Source: Morganella morganii
GTDB lineage: Bacteria > Pseudomonadota > Gammaproteobacteria > Enterobacterales > Enterobacteriaceae
Assembly: GCF_019242955.1 (NCBI RefSeq)
Contig: NZ_CP066129.1
Span: 2,604,001 to 2,668,000, forward strand
Direction: 5' to 3'
DNA length: 64,000 bases
Shown in pieces: positions 7,913-16,034 of the stretch. Each line of letters starts with the position of its first letter. Within the stretch, counting starts at the first letter, position 1. Made by a program: the position numbers and the translations under genes. The notes under the pieces are model-generated. The model worked only from the letters and a program-made list of their open reading frames with translations. It had not been told where the DNA came from and did no database searches.

Positions 7913-8015
7913 TTTTCAGTTGTATCTGCTTTAATAATAGCCATCGGTTATCGTGTTTATTTACCACCAGCAAATACCGTACTCTGCGCCTGCAGAAACT
8001 CTGCCGGAAGAGAAG

Positions 8016-8864
8016 TTACAGAATACTTTTGATGCTCTCAGCAAGTGTTATTGTTGGCCGCCCGATCAGTTTGCTCAGAGTATGACTATCATCGAATAAT
8101 CCTCCTCCGGACGCACCAACATCAGAGTCAGCAAGCATTTCAGACAGCTCATCAGGTAGGCCTGCATTTTTCAGTGCAGCAACAAAATCAGCCTGACTTA
8201 AGTTCTGATACACAACATTCTTTCCGCTCTGTTCAGTCAGTTCTTTCGCCAGGTCGCTTAATGTCCATGCCTCATCTCCGGCAAGCTCATACACCTTACC
8301 CGCATGCCCGTCTTCACTGATAACACGGGCTGCAGCTGCCGCATAATCAGCTCTGGCAGCGGAAGCGATTTTTCCGTCTCCGGCCGCACCAATAAAGACA
8401 CCATGCTCAAGCGCAGCAGGCACACTGGCCAGATAGTTTTCCGTATACCAGCCATTGCGCAAAAGGGTATACAGGATACCGGAATCAGCCAGCATTTTTT
8501 CTGTTTCCACATGCTCAGTATGCAAACCCAGCGGAGAGGTATCGGCATGTAACAAACTGGTATAGGCAATAAATTTCACATTGGCTGATTTTGCAGCATT
8601 AATCACATTACGATGCTGCGTGACACGCTGCCCGATTTCGCTGGAGGAAATCAGAAGCAGTTTCTCAATCCCCTGTAACGCCCTGATTAATGATGCTTCA
8701 TCATTGTAATCAGCCTGACGTACAGAAATGCCTTTCCGGCTCAGGGATGCACCTTTTGCCGGATTACGGACAATCGCCACAATCTGGCCTGCCGGGACTG
8801 TTTGCAGAAGATTTTCAATAACATGCTGGCCCAGGAGGCCTGTCGCACCGGTAATCGCAATCAT
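8016..8864 (-). CDS. qorB: NAD(P)H:quinone oxidoreductase QorB
   Basis: A 282-residue NmrA-type atypical short-chain dehydrogenase that matches E. coli QorB (YtfG) along its whole length. MIAITGATGLLGQHVIENLL is the Rossmann G-x-x-G-x-x-G loop; VAIVRNPAKG binds the NADPH phosphate. KLLLISSSEIGQRVTQHRNV and TSLLHADTSPLGLHTEH follow in the expected order, and FDDSHTLSKLIGRPT closes the protein. It reduces quinones with NADPH in the cytosol. It is divergent from qorR, with an inverted repeat in the gap. Confidence 0.96.
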   Translation of the reverse strand: MIAITGATGLLGQHVIENLLQTVPAGQIVAIVRNPAKGASLSRKGISVRQADYNDEASLIRALQGIEKLLLISSSEIGQRVTQHRNVINAAKSANVKFIAYTSLLHADTSPLGLHTEHVETEKMLADSGILYTLLRNGWYTENYLASVPAALEHGVFIGAAGDGKIASAARADYAAAAARVISEDGHAGKVYELAGDEAWTLSDLAKELTEQSGKNVVYQNLSQADFVAALKNAGLPDELSEMLADSDVGASGGGLFDDSHTLSKLIGRPTITLAESIKSIL

Positions 8865-8913
8865 AAGATAGCTCCTTAATGTATCACTTGTGTTTCGTTA
8901 ACATAACACCTAG

Positions 8914-8930
8914 ACTTACTTAAAGTAAGT
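8914..8930. promoter_or_regulatory. Putative QorR operator
   Basis: ACTTACTTAAAGTAAGT is a palindrome apart from its central base and lies in the 89-bp gap between the divergent qorB and qorR starts. Position and symmetry suggest that it is the site of the HxlR-type dimer. A further half-site-like GTAAGT lies near 8,944. Confidence 0.6.
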
Positions 8931-8953
8931 ACATACAAAAAGGTAAGTGTAAC

Positions 8954-9334
8954 GTGGCAGTTTCAACATTATCCCAACAGTTACGCGACGGTAATTTATT
9001 TGCCGCGCAGTGCCCTTCCCGGGAAATTCTTAAACATGTAACAAGCCGCTGGGGGATACTGATTTTAATTTCCCTTCGTGACGGGACACACCGTTTCAGC
9101 GACTTACGACGCAAAATTGGCGGAATAAGTGAGAAAATGTTAGCTCAGTCGTTACAGGCGCTGGAACAGGATGGCTTTATTAATCGCATGTCATATCCGG
9201 TATTACCGCCCCACGTCGAATATACACTGACCGGTTCCGGTGAACAGATAAGTGAAAAAGTCGCTATGCTGGCAGACTGGATAGAAATAAATCTTCCGGA
9301 CATACTGGCGCAAAAGGAAAGCAAAACAGTATAG
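8954..9334 (+). CDS. qorR: HxlR-family redox-sensing regulator QorR
   Basis: 126 residues starting at a GTG (8954). It matches E. coli QorR (YtfH): LFAAQCPSREILKHVTSRWG at the N-terminus, RDGTHRFSDLRRKIGGISEK as the recognition region, and YPVLPPHVEYTLT as the wing. Cys20 in AQCPSRE is the conserved cysteine used by this family to sense quinones or disulfide stress. It should repress the divergent qorB and itself from the palindrome between them. Confidence 0.95.
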   Translation: MAVSTLSQQLRDGNLFAAQCPSREILKHVTSRWGILILISLRDGTHRFSDLRRKIGGISEKMLAQSLQALEQDGFINRMSYPVLPPHVEYTLTGSGEQISEKVAMLADWIEINLPDILAQKESKTV

Positions 9335-9417
9335 TGATTTACGCTGCTGATGCTCCGGTCGTCAGGCATTATTCCGGCTGCTTTGCATCCGCTGAATGTC
9401 TTTCAGTACTCGCTTTT

Positions 9418-9449
9418 CTGTTAATTATCCGCCGCCGGATAATTAACAG
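9418..9449. repeat. Perfect 14-bp inverted repeat downstream of qorR
   Basis: CTGTTAATTATCCG and CGGATAATTAACAG are exact inverted copies with a four-base loop. No T-run follows on either strand, so it is not a standard intrinsic terminator. Confidence 0.7.
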
Positions 9450-9579
9450 GAAAATACCGTAACCGGGTGATATGTTTTAAAGGCGTTAAAATGAGTCAGA
9501 ATGTATAAAATATTTTTTATTTCATGCTGTTACTCTGATAGCATTAAGCACTGACACTTTGCAATACAGGACTGTTTAT

Positions 9580-9786
9580 ATGCACAAAACCAAGGCATTA
9601 TTATTTGTCGTCTCCTTTTTCCTGGTAGCGGGCTGTTCACCAAAAACCAGGCACCAGCCGGAACAAAATGTATGCGTTATTAAAATGGATACACCGGAAG
9701 GGAACCAGCCCGGGAAAATAGATCAGGTCGATGGAATCAGCCCTGAGTGCAGAGCTGTCGAAAAATCAATAAGCAAAGCTATTTGA
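9580..9786 (+). CDS. Small lipoprotein
   Basis: The ATG at 9580 gives 68 residues: MHKTKALLFVVSFFLVAGC is a good lipoprotein signal with the lipidated cysteine at residue 19 (LVAGC). The short mature part has one Cys-Val-Ile segment and a second cysteine near the end, and no recognised domain. Aspartate does not follow the cysteine, so outer-membrane sorting is expected. It is a single-gene unit whose downstream side is a hairpin-rich stretch. Confidence 0.65.
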   Translation: MHKTKALLFVVSFFLVAGCSPKTRHQPEQNVCVIKMDTPEGNQPGKIDQVDGISPECRAVEKSISKAI

Positions 9787-9845
9787 CTTGTTTACCCTGC
9801 ATATAAAAACAAAATTATCACATCACTAAAAACAGATAATCTGAT

Positions 9846-9874
9846 AATAAAAAAGCCTCACCGAAGTGAGGCTT
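9846..9874 (-). terminator. UUCG-loop terminator on the minus strand
   Basis: On the minus strand AAGCCTCAC and GTGAGGCTT pair around a TTCG loop, followed by TTTTTT. It is the last hairpin of the run described next and would end any transcript coming from hsp20 or from a small RNA in the gap. Confidence 0.75.
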
Positions 9875-10087
9875 CTGGCCGTTGACAAACCCGCAGGGGT
9901 TGGCGACGACCAACAGAGGTTGTAAAAATAAACCAGGAAAATCAATTTATTGATTTTCGGCTGATAACACAAAGCAGGAAAAACCACGTTTTATCCTGCT
10001 TTGTCAGCAATCTCAAAGCCTCACCGAAGTGAGGCTTGCACTGTTGTTATATATACCTTTAATCCACATAAATACTATTAACAACAG
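9853..10087 (-). other. Run of seven inverted repeats; possible structured RNA or 3' UTR
   Basis: The gap between the lipoprotein gene and hsp20 is full of hairpins: AAGCCTCAC/GTGAGGCTT twice (9853 and 10016), AACCC/GGGTT (near 9888), CAAC/GTTG (9911), GAAAATCAAT/ATTGATTTTC (9936-9957), ACAAAGCAGG/CCTGCTTTGT (9968-10003), and CTGTTGTTA/TAACAACAG (10041-10087). Both UUCG loops read on the minus strand, the direction of hsp20, and the last hairpin ends in a T-run. It may be the hsp20 3' UTR or a separate small RNA. Confidence 0.5.
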
Positions 10088-10178
10088 CGCACTATATATA
10101 TCGTATCAATATTGTCATTTTCAAGCCCTGCGGAACCCGCCGGTCTGACAGTTTCCACAGGGTAAACAGAATCAAAAA

Positions 10179-10637
10179 TTAAGCCTTGGTATCTTTATTT
10201 TCAATAGCGATTAACTGTGGTTTTTCTTCTTCCGGAATTTCATACTCTATATCCAATGTCAATAATCCGCAGGATAACTCTGCATTTTGGATTTTAACAT
10301 TCTTACCAAGGTTAAATTCTAATGAAAACTGGCTTTTTACTATCCCCTGATGTACCCATTTCTCTGATTCATTAACCACTTCAGCAGGCTGTTTGCCCTG
10401 AATACTGAGCTTGCCTCCTTTCAGTGATACCTCAAGCTCATCTTCCCTGTAGCCGGGAACACTAACCGTCAGCTGATATCGCGCATCATTTAATTGCTTC
10501 AGATTGTACGGATGTTCTGAGGTTATTGGTCTGTTGCCCGTAAGCTGGCTGAATAAACGATCCATCTGATCAAAACGCGTTGACAGCAAGCTGTCAGATA
10601 ATGCCGGAAATAATGAAAAAGAACTAATGTTCTGCAT
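10179..10637 (-). CDS. Small heat-shock protein, Hsp20/IbpA type
   Basis: A 152-residue alpha-crystallin-domain protein. After a flexible start (FSLFPALSDSLL, FDQMDRLFSQL) the domain runs from about residue 43 (PYNLKQLNDARYQLTVSVPG) to 133, with the A-x-L-x-x-G-L-L-T-L signature seen as AELSCGLLTLDI and the I-x-I-like tail QLIAIE. It resembles IbpA/IbpB: a cytosolic holdase that keeps unfolded proteins refoldable by DnaK and ClpB. GGAGG lies close to the ATG. Upstream on the minus strand TTGAAA and TATATA are spaced by 16 bases. The leader has two CCGGATAAG repeats and a TCCTT that could pair with the ribosome site, so an RNA thermometer is possible but not shown. Confidence 0.9.
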   Translation of the reverse strand: MQNISSFSLFPALSDSLLSTRFDQMDRLFSQLTGNRPITSEHPYNLKQLNDARYQLTVSVPGYREDELEVSLKGGKLSIQGKQPAEVVNESEKWVHQGIVKSQFSLEFNLGKNVKIQNAELSCGLLTLDIEYEIPEEEKPQLIAIENKDTKA

Positions 10638-10791
10638 AATTCCTCCTTCAGTATTTCAATTTACTATTGATTATATACCACTGCTTTTCTTATCCGGTAA
10701 TTACTCTTATCCGGGTACGTTATCTATATAAGGATAGTGTCTGAATTTTCAATATATAGTTTACGCTTCTTTACAGAATGAGATGTATAAC

Positions 10792-10815
10792 AAAAAAATC
10801 CCGTAAATACGGGAT
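10792..10815 (-). terminator. Intrinsic terminator of the mmcQ/yjbR-like gene
   Basis: ATCCCGT and ACGGGAT pair around a short loop and are followed on the minus strand by seven T residues, about 35 bases after the stop at 10851. Confidence 0.8.
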
Positions 10816-10850
10816 GTTAGCTTATAAATAATGTGATACACATATAACGC

Positions 10851-11207
10851 TTATTGCGTCAGTCTGTAACTATCATCAATCAGTGATTTCAGTTCCCCGC
10901 TGTTAAACTTGTCATCCAGTATTATTGTAACCCAATGTTCTTTGTTCATATGATACGCAGGATAGACGCCCTCCTTTAAGCGGAGAGAACCCACCAGTTC
11001 GGGCGCGACCTTAACATTAATAATATCCGCCATAGTCTTTGCATCTCCGGCACCTATTTTATCAGCAGATACTGACATAATAAGAGCAAACCACCTGGCA
11101 TTCCCCCGGTGCCTGAATACGGCATAATCCGGATATTTAATCCACGGATAATCAGGGGGTGTGCCGTAGTTATGCTGAATATAATCAATCAGATCGTTCT
11201 TTTTCAT
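10851..11207 (-). CDS. MmcQ/YjbR family protein
   Basis: A 118-residue member of the MmcQ/YjbR family (DUF419), which has a CyaY-like or double-wing DNA-binding fold. It shows the family's YGTPPDYPW start, RWFALIMSV in the middle, NVKVAPELVGSLR, then VYPAYHMNKEHWVTIIL and DDSYRLT at the end. Its function is not established; a DNA-binding role is only suggested by structure. It is a single-gene transcript with its own terminator. Confidence 0.9.
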   Translation of the reverse strand: MKKNDLIDYIQHNYGTPPDYPWIKYPDYAVFRHRGNARWFALIMSVSADKIGAGDAKTMADIINVKVAPELVGSLRLKEGVYPAYHMNKEHWVTIILDDKFNSGELKSLIDDSYRLTQ

Positions 11208-11303
11208 ACCAGTACCTTAAGCAAACCATCAATCGCTATAGTTAACGCCTGATATGACATCCGGGCAAGTTGTTAATAAGGAAATTGATGAACATCACGT
11301 ATA

Positions 11304-11328
11304 AAAAACCCGTGATTGCGGGTTTTAA
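11304..11328. terminator. Bidirectional terminator-like hairpin
   Basis: AAACCCG and CGGGTTT pair around TGATTG, with an A-run before and a short T-run after. It separates the host mmcQ/yjbR gene from the orphan gene to the right. Confidence 0.6.
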
Positions 11329-11427
11329 GACCATACCAGATGACAACTAGCGCTTAAATCTTGGTAGTTTTGGCTGAACTTGGCAAACCAATCACCAAAG
11401 TGTACAGTTTGTCTTATAAAAAACTAA

Positions 11428-12519
11428 ATGGTGTTTCTTCCTATGCCTCTAGATAATTTTTACAAAATAACGCAAGCCATCATCAACAAATATCGCCAAG
11501 AAGTTTTAGAGATATTGAAAACAGGTGATTTAACTCCCTACACTTACTGTAAAGCACAACACAAAGATTACGGAACTTACGATGCCAACTATGATGCTAG
11601 GCATCATATTGCACGTGGTTTACAGTTTACGCCTGAATTAGATGGCCAAGAAGGTGTAGAAGAACTCATTCGCAATTTACTGAAAGAAGAAATTAAAGAC
11701 CGCAAGACAAATAGTTTTCAAGGTATAGGCAGTACCGTAGAGATTTTAGTCCAGTTGTTGCAAGCCTACGGCCATGATGCTGATCAGTTGTTATTTGAGC
11801 AGGTCAAAGAAGCCAATTTTGACTGTCATTGTGGATTTGAAGCAGGACGACCAAAACGCGAACGTGACGTTTACAAGCTGAGAGACATTCAGGAGTGTAT
11901 TGAGATTTTGAATCAGCTTAAAGAACACGAGGCCATGTCTGAGCTCATTGACATTTGGAAAGAGCAGCAGACGCAATGGAACGCTCAAAACCTATCCACA
12001 TGGCGCTATATGGAAAGAGATAGAGGTAATACACAAGGAGAAATACAAGCCTTACAAATGTTGACAGATTTAACCATTCAAAACGGTTCACTACGGGACA
12101 AATGTAGTAAGCTAGACGCCTTGCTAGAAAAGCGCCTTGAAGCCGGCTGCACAGATCAGGCTGAAAAATCAATGCAACAAATTATTCCTCTGTTTGAGAG
12201 CAGCGTCTATGAAGACCAGCAATGGCTTCAAGTCAATTTAAGTAAATTTATTTTGATGAACGCCACAAAGCTTGTTATTCAACAGCATGAAAAAGCATTG
12301 AAATTGAATGACAATATCCAAATAGAACATCTTGATTTCAAAAACAAACAGCTTTGGAAATGGATTAATCCCTACCTTAAAAAGGTGATTAAAAGCGACT
12401 GCCCTTGGAATCTATATCGTATCGGAGCACAAGCCGCTCAAATCATGGGAGATATCAAACTTTCAGAACAACTCATATATATTCTGCAACAAAAGGAAGG
12501 CAGCTTTAATCAAGATTGA
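11428..12519 (+). CDS. Orphan 363-residue helical protein of unknown function
   Basis: A long, uninterrupted gene that I do not recognise. The product is soluble and strongly helical, rich in Gln, Glu, Lys and Leu. A Cys-His-Cys cluster (NFDCHCGFE, near residue 130) and a few more cysteines could bind metal. There is no signal peptide or membrane span. A promoter (TTGGCA at 11,380, TACAGT at 11,403, 17-base spacing) lies just upstream, but there is no good ribosome site; M6 at 11,443 is an alternative start. Base composition and codon use are more AT-rich than the neighbours. Its place at the prophage boundary suggests an acquired cargo gene; defence or immunity roles are speculation. Confidence 0.7.
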   Translation: MVFLPMPLDNFYKITQAIINKYRQEVLEILKTGDLTPYTYCKAQHKDYGTYDANYDARHHIARGLQFTPELDGQEGVEELIRNLLKEEIKDRKTNSFQGIGSTVEILVQLLQAYGHDADQLLFEQVKEANFDCHCGFEAGRPKRERDVYKLRDIQECIEILNQLKEHEAMSELIDIWKEQQTQWNAQNLSTWRYMERDRGNTQGEIQALQMLTDLTIQNGSLRDKCSKLDALLEKRLEAGCTDQAEKSMQQIIPLFESSVYEDQQWLQVNLSKFILMNATKLVIQQHEKALKLNDNIQIEHLDFKNKQLWKWINPYLKKVIKSDCPWNLYRIGAQAAQIMGDIKLSEQLIYILQQKEGSFNQD

Positions 12520-12744
12520 TGATTAATTTCTTCATATTGTTTTTATACTTGAATAAGTTAAGTTAAGTTCGCGTTTGGTTCAGTGCGTAGATCATTACTG
12601 AGGGTGGAAGGCCTCTTTTTCTCGTTCGTCATGGCCTTCTCCCAGTTGATTAATATAGACTGATGCTAGTAATGTCTGCTCCTGGCACATAGCAGACGGA
12701 CACGTGACATTGAAGGTCCGCTGCGGGCGAGGAGCGGCTGTCTC
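12520..12744. other. Intergenic stretch at the left prophage boundary
   Basis: It has no convincing gene. GAAGGCC and GGCCTTC form an inverted repeat (about 12,607-12,641). The left attachment site of prophage 1 should lie between about 11,210 and 13,250, but I found no shared core with the sequence after int (48,989-49,099). Confidence 0.4.
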
Positions 12745-13146
12745 TTGTGGGATGAAATTACAGCAGCAAACTATAATAAACACTGCTATCAAAGCAGTAG
12801 CGATTCTGCTATAAAATGCGCAGAAAAATTTTACGAAAACTATGCAGTGATGACTGCCATTCCACGTAATAGAAAATCCGTTATGTCAATTTCCATTAAA
12901 GCAACGAGCAACACCAGCACAGGTATCAGGGGAGTTCAGCGGTATGGAGAAATGTATCGCTGGCGTGTTGATGCTGTCAGATTCAGAAGCTTAACAGGAC
13001 AAGATCCAACACCAGCATTCATTGCGCATCTTAATGAGCGAGAATCCGGATGTGTAGACTCTGCTAGTTTTCATACGATTGAGGATGCTGGGAATGACCT
13101 TTGCCGATTCTTAAAAGCTATGACTGGAGTTTCCTTTGAATACTAA
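12745..13146 (+). CDS. Hypothetical protein at the prophage end
   Basis: The frame gives up to 133 residues from a TTG; ATG codons at 12,850 and 12,883 are alternative starts, and none has a strong ribosome site. The part from residue 50 on (GIRGVQRYGEMYRWRVDAVR) recalls the beginning of an AP2-like DNA-binding unit, but the match is weak. The sequence ends 105 bases short of the tail fibre gene, which converges on it. A lysogenic-conversion gene or a relic are both possible. Confidence 0.42.
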   Translation: MWDEITAANYNKHCYQSSSDSAIKCAEKFYENYAVMTAIPRNRKSVMSISIKATSNTSTGIRGVQRYGEMYRWRVDAVRFRSLTGQDPTPAFIAHLNERESGCVDSASFHTIEDAGNDLCRFLKAMTGVSFEY

Positions 13147-13251
13147 TGACCTGACTCGAAATTACTTATTACTTTTTTCATAACGCCTGATCCTGGCACA
13201 GAACGGTCTGTCCGGATTGCCACGCCGGACATCCACCAGCGCGGCTTTGTT

Positions 13252-14967
13252 TTATTCCTCTGAGTCTCCGGCCTGCTCTGCTGCTCCCTGTACTTCACGT
13301 TCTGCCTGCTCACGCTCCATCTGTTCAGCCAGTTCACACTGCTTCACATTCCACACTGAGCCCTGCGGCATTTCAACACGAACATCGAGGCGGGTTGATT
13401 CCGGCAGATCACACGGTTCGCCGTCCTGATAGAAAACTCGCTCACCTTCCGGGGTGATCTCTTTCAGCCGCCAGTTCTGGAAACGCTCCGGTAAGTGCGC
13501 ATGCTGCCGGTGACAGGTTTCGATGATGATACTGCCGTCTTCCAGTACGCGGTCATCTACATAAACCAGTTCAAGGCCGTTATTGTCTTTCGGTACCGAG
13601 ATACCACCGTTTACGCCCCATGCACCATCTGAGTTATAACCGAGAATGCCGGTAATGTGATATTGGCCGGTGCCGGTACGGCGGACTTCTGCACCAGCGG
13701 ATTCATCGTTGGTGTCGTAATTACCATCCGGAAATATTTGGATGATAGGGGATGACCTTTTAAGATAGCCACTGCCATCAAATGCAGTATTGCCACCAAT
13801 GACAGCCATTTTTCCAGACCCGACATCCTGTAATTGAATATTGCTCCATGACCCATTGCTATATGCTGCTATCAGGCATTGTCCGTTAGACCCACCCTCC
13901 GGGCTATTATACGCCCATAAACCTACCTTTCGCTTATTATCCGGAGAACTTGCTTCAAAGTTGGTATTTGTGCCTGTTTGACTAATAGATTTAACTGAAC
14001 CATAAAACTGAGCATCTCTGGTAATTGAAAACTCTACGGAGTATCCACCAACAATGTAATTATATAATCCCAAACGCCCATCATCACGCGCAATAAAACC
14101 AGCTCCCATACCCGGTGAGGTGAATCTATTCGATGAATCGCTATTTACAGATGCAAATTTATTAACCCATTGTCTTGATGCAACAGTTCCTCCATTTCCC
14201 TCTCTTGCAAATGTCCAGGAATTAACATTTTTACCTGCTGAATCCTGCTCTACTAACGTGATAGAGGAACTACCATCAATTCCCTCTTTATATGGACTCG
14301 TCTGTAATAAAACACCTGTATTATCCAATCTCCACATTTTGAAGGATGTGTAATGCCCTAATGATTTTAAGTCCAGTTTCCCCATTACAGTTACTGCATC
14401 ATTTTTATCTATCTGTAAAACATTATAATTTTTTCCATCTTGCTTCGCATACAGATTATCATTATGCGCACCCCACCACATTGTATTATCGGGATTCATT
14501 ATCCCGGATGCTTTTGCCGTTTTGTCACCCACACCAAACAATACAGTTTTGACCCATTCCTGTGAAGCCAGCCCTGTTACATCCTCCAGCGTCACCTTCT
14601 GACCGTTCGGCAGTTCAATTTCCACCTGGCCGGTGTCTGTCATCCACTGCTGCATTGCCTGGAGAAAGTAAACGATATAGCCCTGATTGGCTGACATGGT
14701 GCGGGCCGCATCTGAAATGGTATCCGGTACCGTGGTGGCGATGGAGTATTTCGCGCTGCTGAGCGTCACCGGGGCATTGAATGACAACACCAGTTCGGTA
14801 TCGCTGTTTACCGCGCGAATCATCATGCTGACCGACGCTGTGCCGTTCTCGATGCTGATGAGCTGGCCGGGAGCCACACCGTGAATATTCTTTTTCCACT
14901 GTGTACCGGTGCCGGTCACAATCGGTGAACCGGTGTTAATGGTTATGGTGCCGTCTGTATAAATCAT
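13252..14967 (-). CDS. Tail fibre protein (prophage 1)
   Basis: 571 residues. The N-terminal part (MIYTDGTITINTGSPIVTGT, then SIATTVPDTISDAARTMSAN) is a conserved phage tail-fibre anchor; the middle is glycine- and serine-rich beta structure; the C-terminal 70 residues (charged, ending QVQGA-like acidic tail) resemble tail-fibre assembly regions. It should form the receptor-binding fibre beyond gpJ. It is preceded by a terminator and transcribed last in the late operon. Bases 13,579-14,506 are almost identical to the copy in prophage 2, far more than its flanks. Confidence 0.85.
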   Translation of the reverse strand: MIYTDGTITINTGSPIVTGTGTQWKKNIHGVAPGQLISIENGTASVSMMIRAVNSDTELVLSFNAPVTLSSAKYSIATTVPDTISDAARTMSANQGYIVYFLQAMQQWMTDTGQVEIELPNGQKVTLEDVTGLASQEWVKTVLFGVGDKTAKASGIMNPDNTMWWGAHNDNLYAKQDGKNYNVLQIDKNDAVTVMGKLDLKSLGHYTSFKMWRLDNTGVLLQTSPYKEGIDGSSSITLVEQDSAGKNVNSWTFAREGNGGTVASRQWVNKFASVNSDSSNRFTSPGMGAGFIARDDGRLGLYNYIVGGYSVEFSITRDAQFYGSVKSISQTGTNTNFEASSPDNKRKVGLWAYNSPEGGSNGQCLIAAYSNGSWSNIQLQDVGSGKMAVIGGNTAFDGSGYLKRSSPIIQIFPDGNYDTNDESAGAEVRRTGTGQYHITGILGYNSDGAWGVNGGISVPKDNNGLELVYVDDRVLEDGSIIIETCHRQHAHLPERFQNWRLKEITPEGERVFYQDGEPCDLPESTRLDVRVEMPQGSVWNVKQCELAEQMEREQAEREVQGAAEQAGDSEE

Positions 14968-14990
14968 GGGGTATCCTTAAATTCAGGCAT

Positions 14991-15012
14991 AAAAAAACCG
15001 CCGGAGCGGTTA
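14991..15012 (-). terminator. Late-operon terminator ahead of the tail fibre gene
   Basis: AACCGCTCCGGCGGTT on the minus strand followed by seven T residues. Similar hairpins sit between other late genes and would be read through by the antiterminator. Confidence 0.7.
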
Positions 15013-15022
15013 TTTTGGTTAT

Positions 15023-15697
15023 TCATTTCCATCGCGGATATGCATCAGGGGCATAAGCAACAATGCAACCTATATCATTCGCATACGCGCCCCCTCCGCC
15101 AAGACCGACCAGATTTGATGCTCTCGTTACATAACCGTCACGGGTTACCCCGTAGCCAAATACGAAGCCGCCGAAACTGATTTCAAATGATGTTGAGATA
15201 TAACTGAGCACCATACAGCCCGTATGCCCACTGCGGTAATCTAGTGGTTTCTGTGGGTCCAGTATCGTTCCGGCATACGTCAGATCTGATATGATTGTTT
15301 TTATCCGGAGCGGAAATTTTCCTGATGAGTAAAATAGTTTATTTTCTTCATTAAAAATATTCACTTTAGTTTTCGTATCTATATCTGAGGCTACTATTGG
15401 TCTGTATATATAGATATTCACTGATTCGGCTGACAGAAACCTCAACTTTTTAATATCCCATCCGTGACGAACCATATTAGAACCAATACCCGTAGTTCGC
15501 GCATCCCGATGAAAAATAATATACCTGTCCCACATTTCTGGGTATATAACGTTGTACTCAGCACGTAAAAAATCATACAGGCCAGGCTCTTTAATGCCCT
15601 CCTTACTCATATCCAGTATTTTTTCAAGTACGTAGGTGACTGATGATAATATTCCGACCTCGGCGCCATTCACGGATATAACAGGCCTCACGGTCAC
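15023..15697 (-). CDS. Tail-associated protein of unknown function
   Basis: 224 residues, no signal peptide. It contains short beta-rich segments and ends GGGGAYANDIGCIVAYAPDA, a glycine-rich stretch like the end of the equivalent protein in prophage 2 (59,053-59,736), which is otherwise unlike it. Its start overlaps the stop of the next gene by four bases (ATGA), so translation is coupled. Position between gpJ and the fibre suggests a tail-tip accessory or a variable adhesin. Exact role unknown. Confidence 0.7.
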   Translation of the reverse strand: MTVRPVISVNGAEVGILSSVTYVLEKILDMSKEGIKEPGLYDFLRAEYNVIYPEMWDRYIIFHRDARTTGIGSNMVRHGWDIKKLRFLSAESVNIYIYRPIVASDIDTKTKVNIFNEENKLFYSSGKFPLRIKTIISDLTYAGTILDPQKPLDYRSGHTGCMVLSYISTSFEISFGGFVFGYGVTRDGYVTRASNLVGLGGGGAYANDIGCIVAYAPDAYPRWK

Positions 15698-16017
15698 CTC
15701 CCCATCAGTTTAAATACGTGAATTATCGGCACCGTGGCACTTGCCATACCGCTGTCATGCTCATATGCCCACGTTACCGTGTTACCGTTTACTTTTACAT
15801 TTGTTACCGTAGGGTAATTTCCATTCATTTCTGAACGATGAGTCACTATAGGAACGGCTATTATCCTTTCACCACCTTTCAGGTAACGACTGTCAAACGA
15901 CATACTTGTTTTTGAAAAATCAACCTTTTCCGAGTGAATAACAAATACAAGAGAATCTATAATATTATCTATCTCACCGGTATCGTAATATACATTAAAA
16001 ACGGGTTTCTTCGCCAT
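15694..16017 (-). CDS. Small tail-associated protein
   Basis: 107 residues beginning MAKKPVFNVYYDTGEIDNII. The C-terminal half (VNGNTVTWAYEHDSG) is similar in style to the end of the 87-residue protein in prophage 2 (NMTVSGNTVTWSAIQSP). Together with the next gene it seems to form a two-part module carried after gpJ in this phage family. There are no catalytic motifs. Confidence 0.65.
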   Translation of the reverse strand: MAKKPVFNVYYDTGEIDNIIDSLVFVIHSEKVDFSKTSMSFDSRYLKGGERIIAVPIVTHRSEMNGNYPTVTNVKVNGNTVTWAYEHDSGMASATVPIIHVFKLMGR

Positions 16018-16034
16018 ATATTAATTCCGGTTTG

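Noticed and set aside
7782-7973. Minus-strand frame of 63 codons
   Set aside because: It runs through a perfect terminator hairpin, has no ribosome site and no protein-like pattern.
12595-12792. Minus-strand frame of 65 codons near the left prophage border
   Set aside because: It has no start signals, covers an inverted repeat and resembles no protein.
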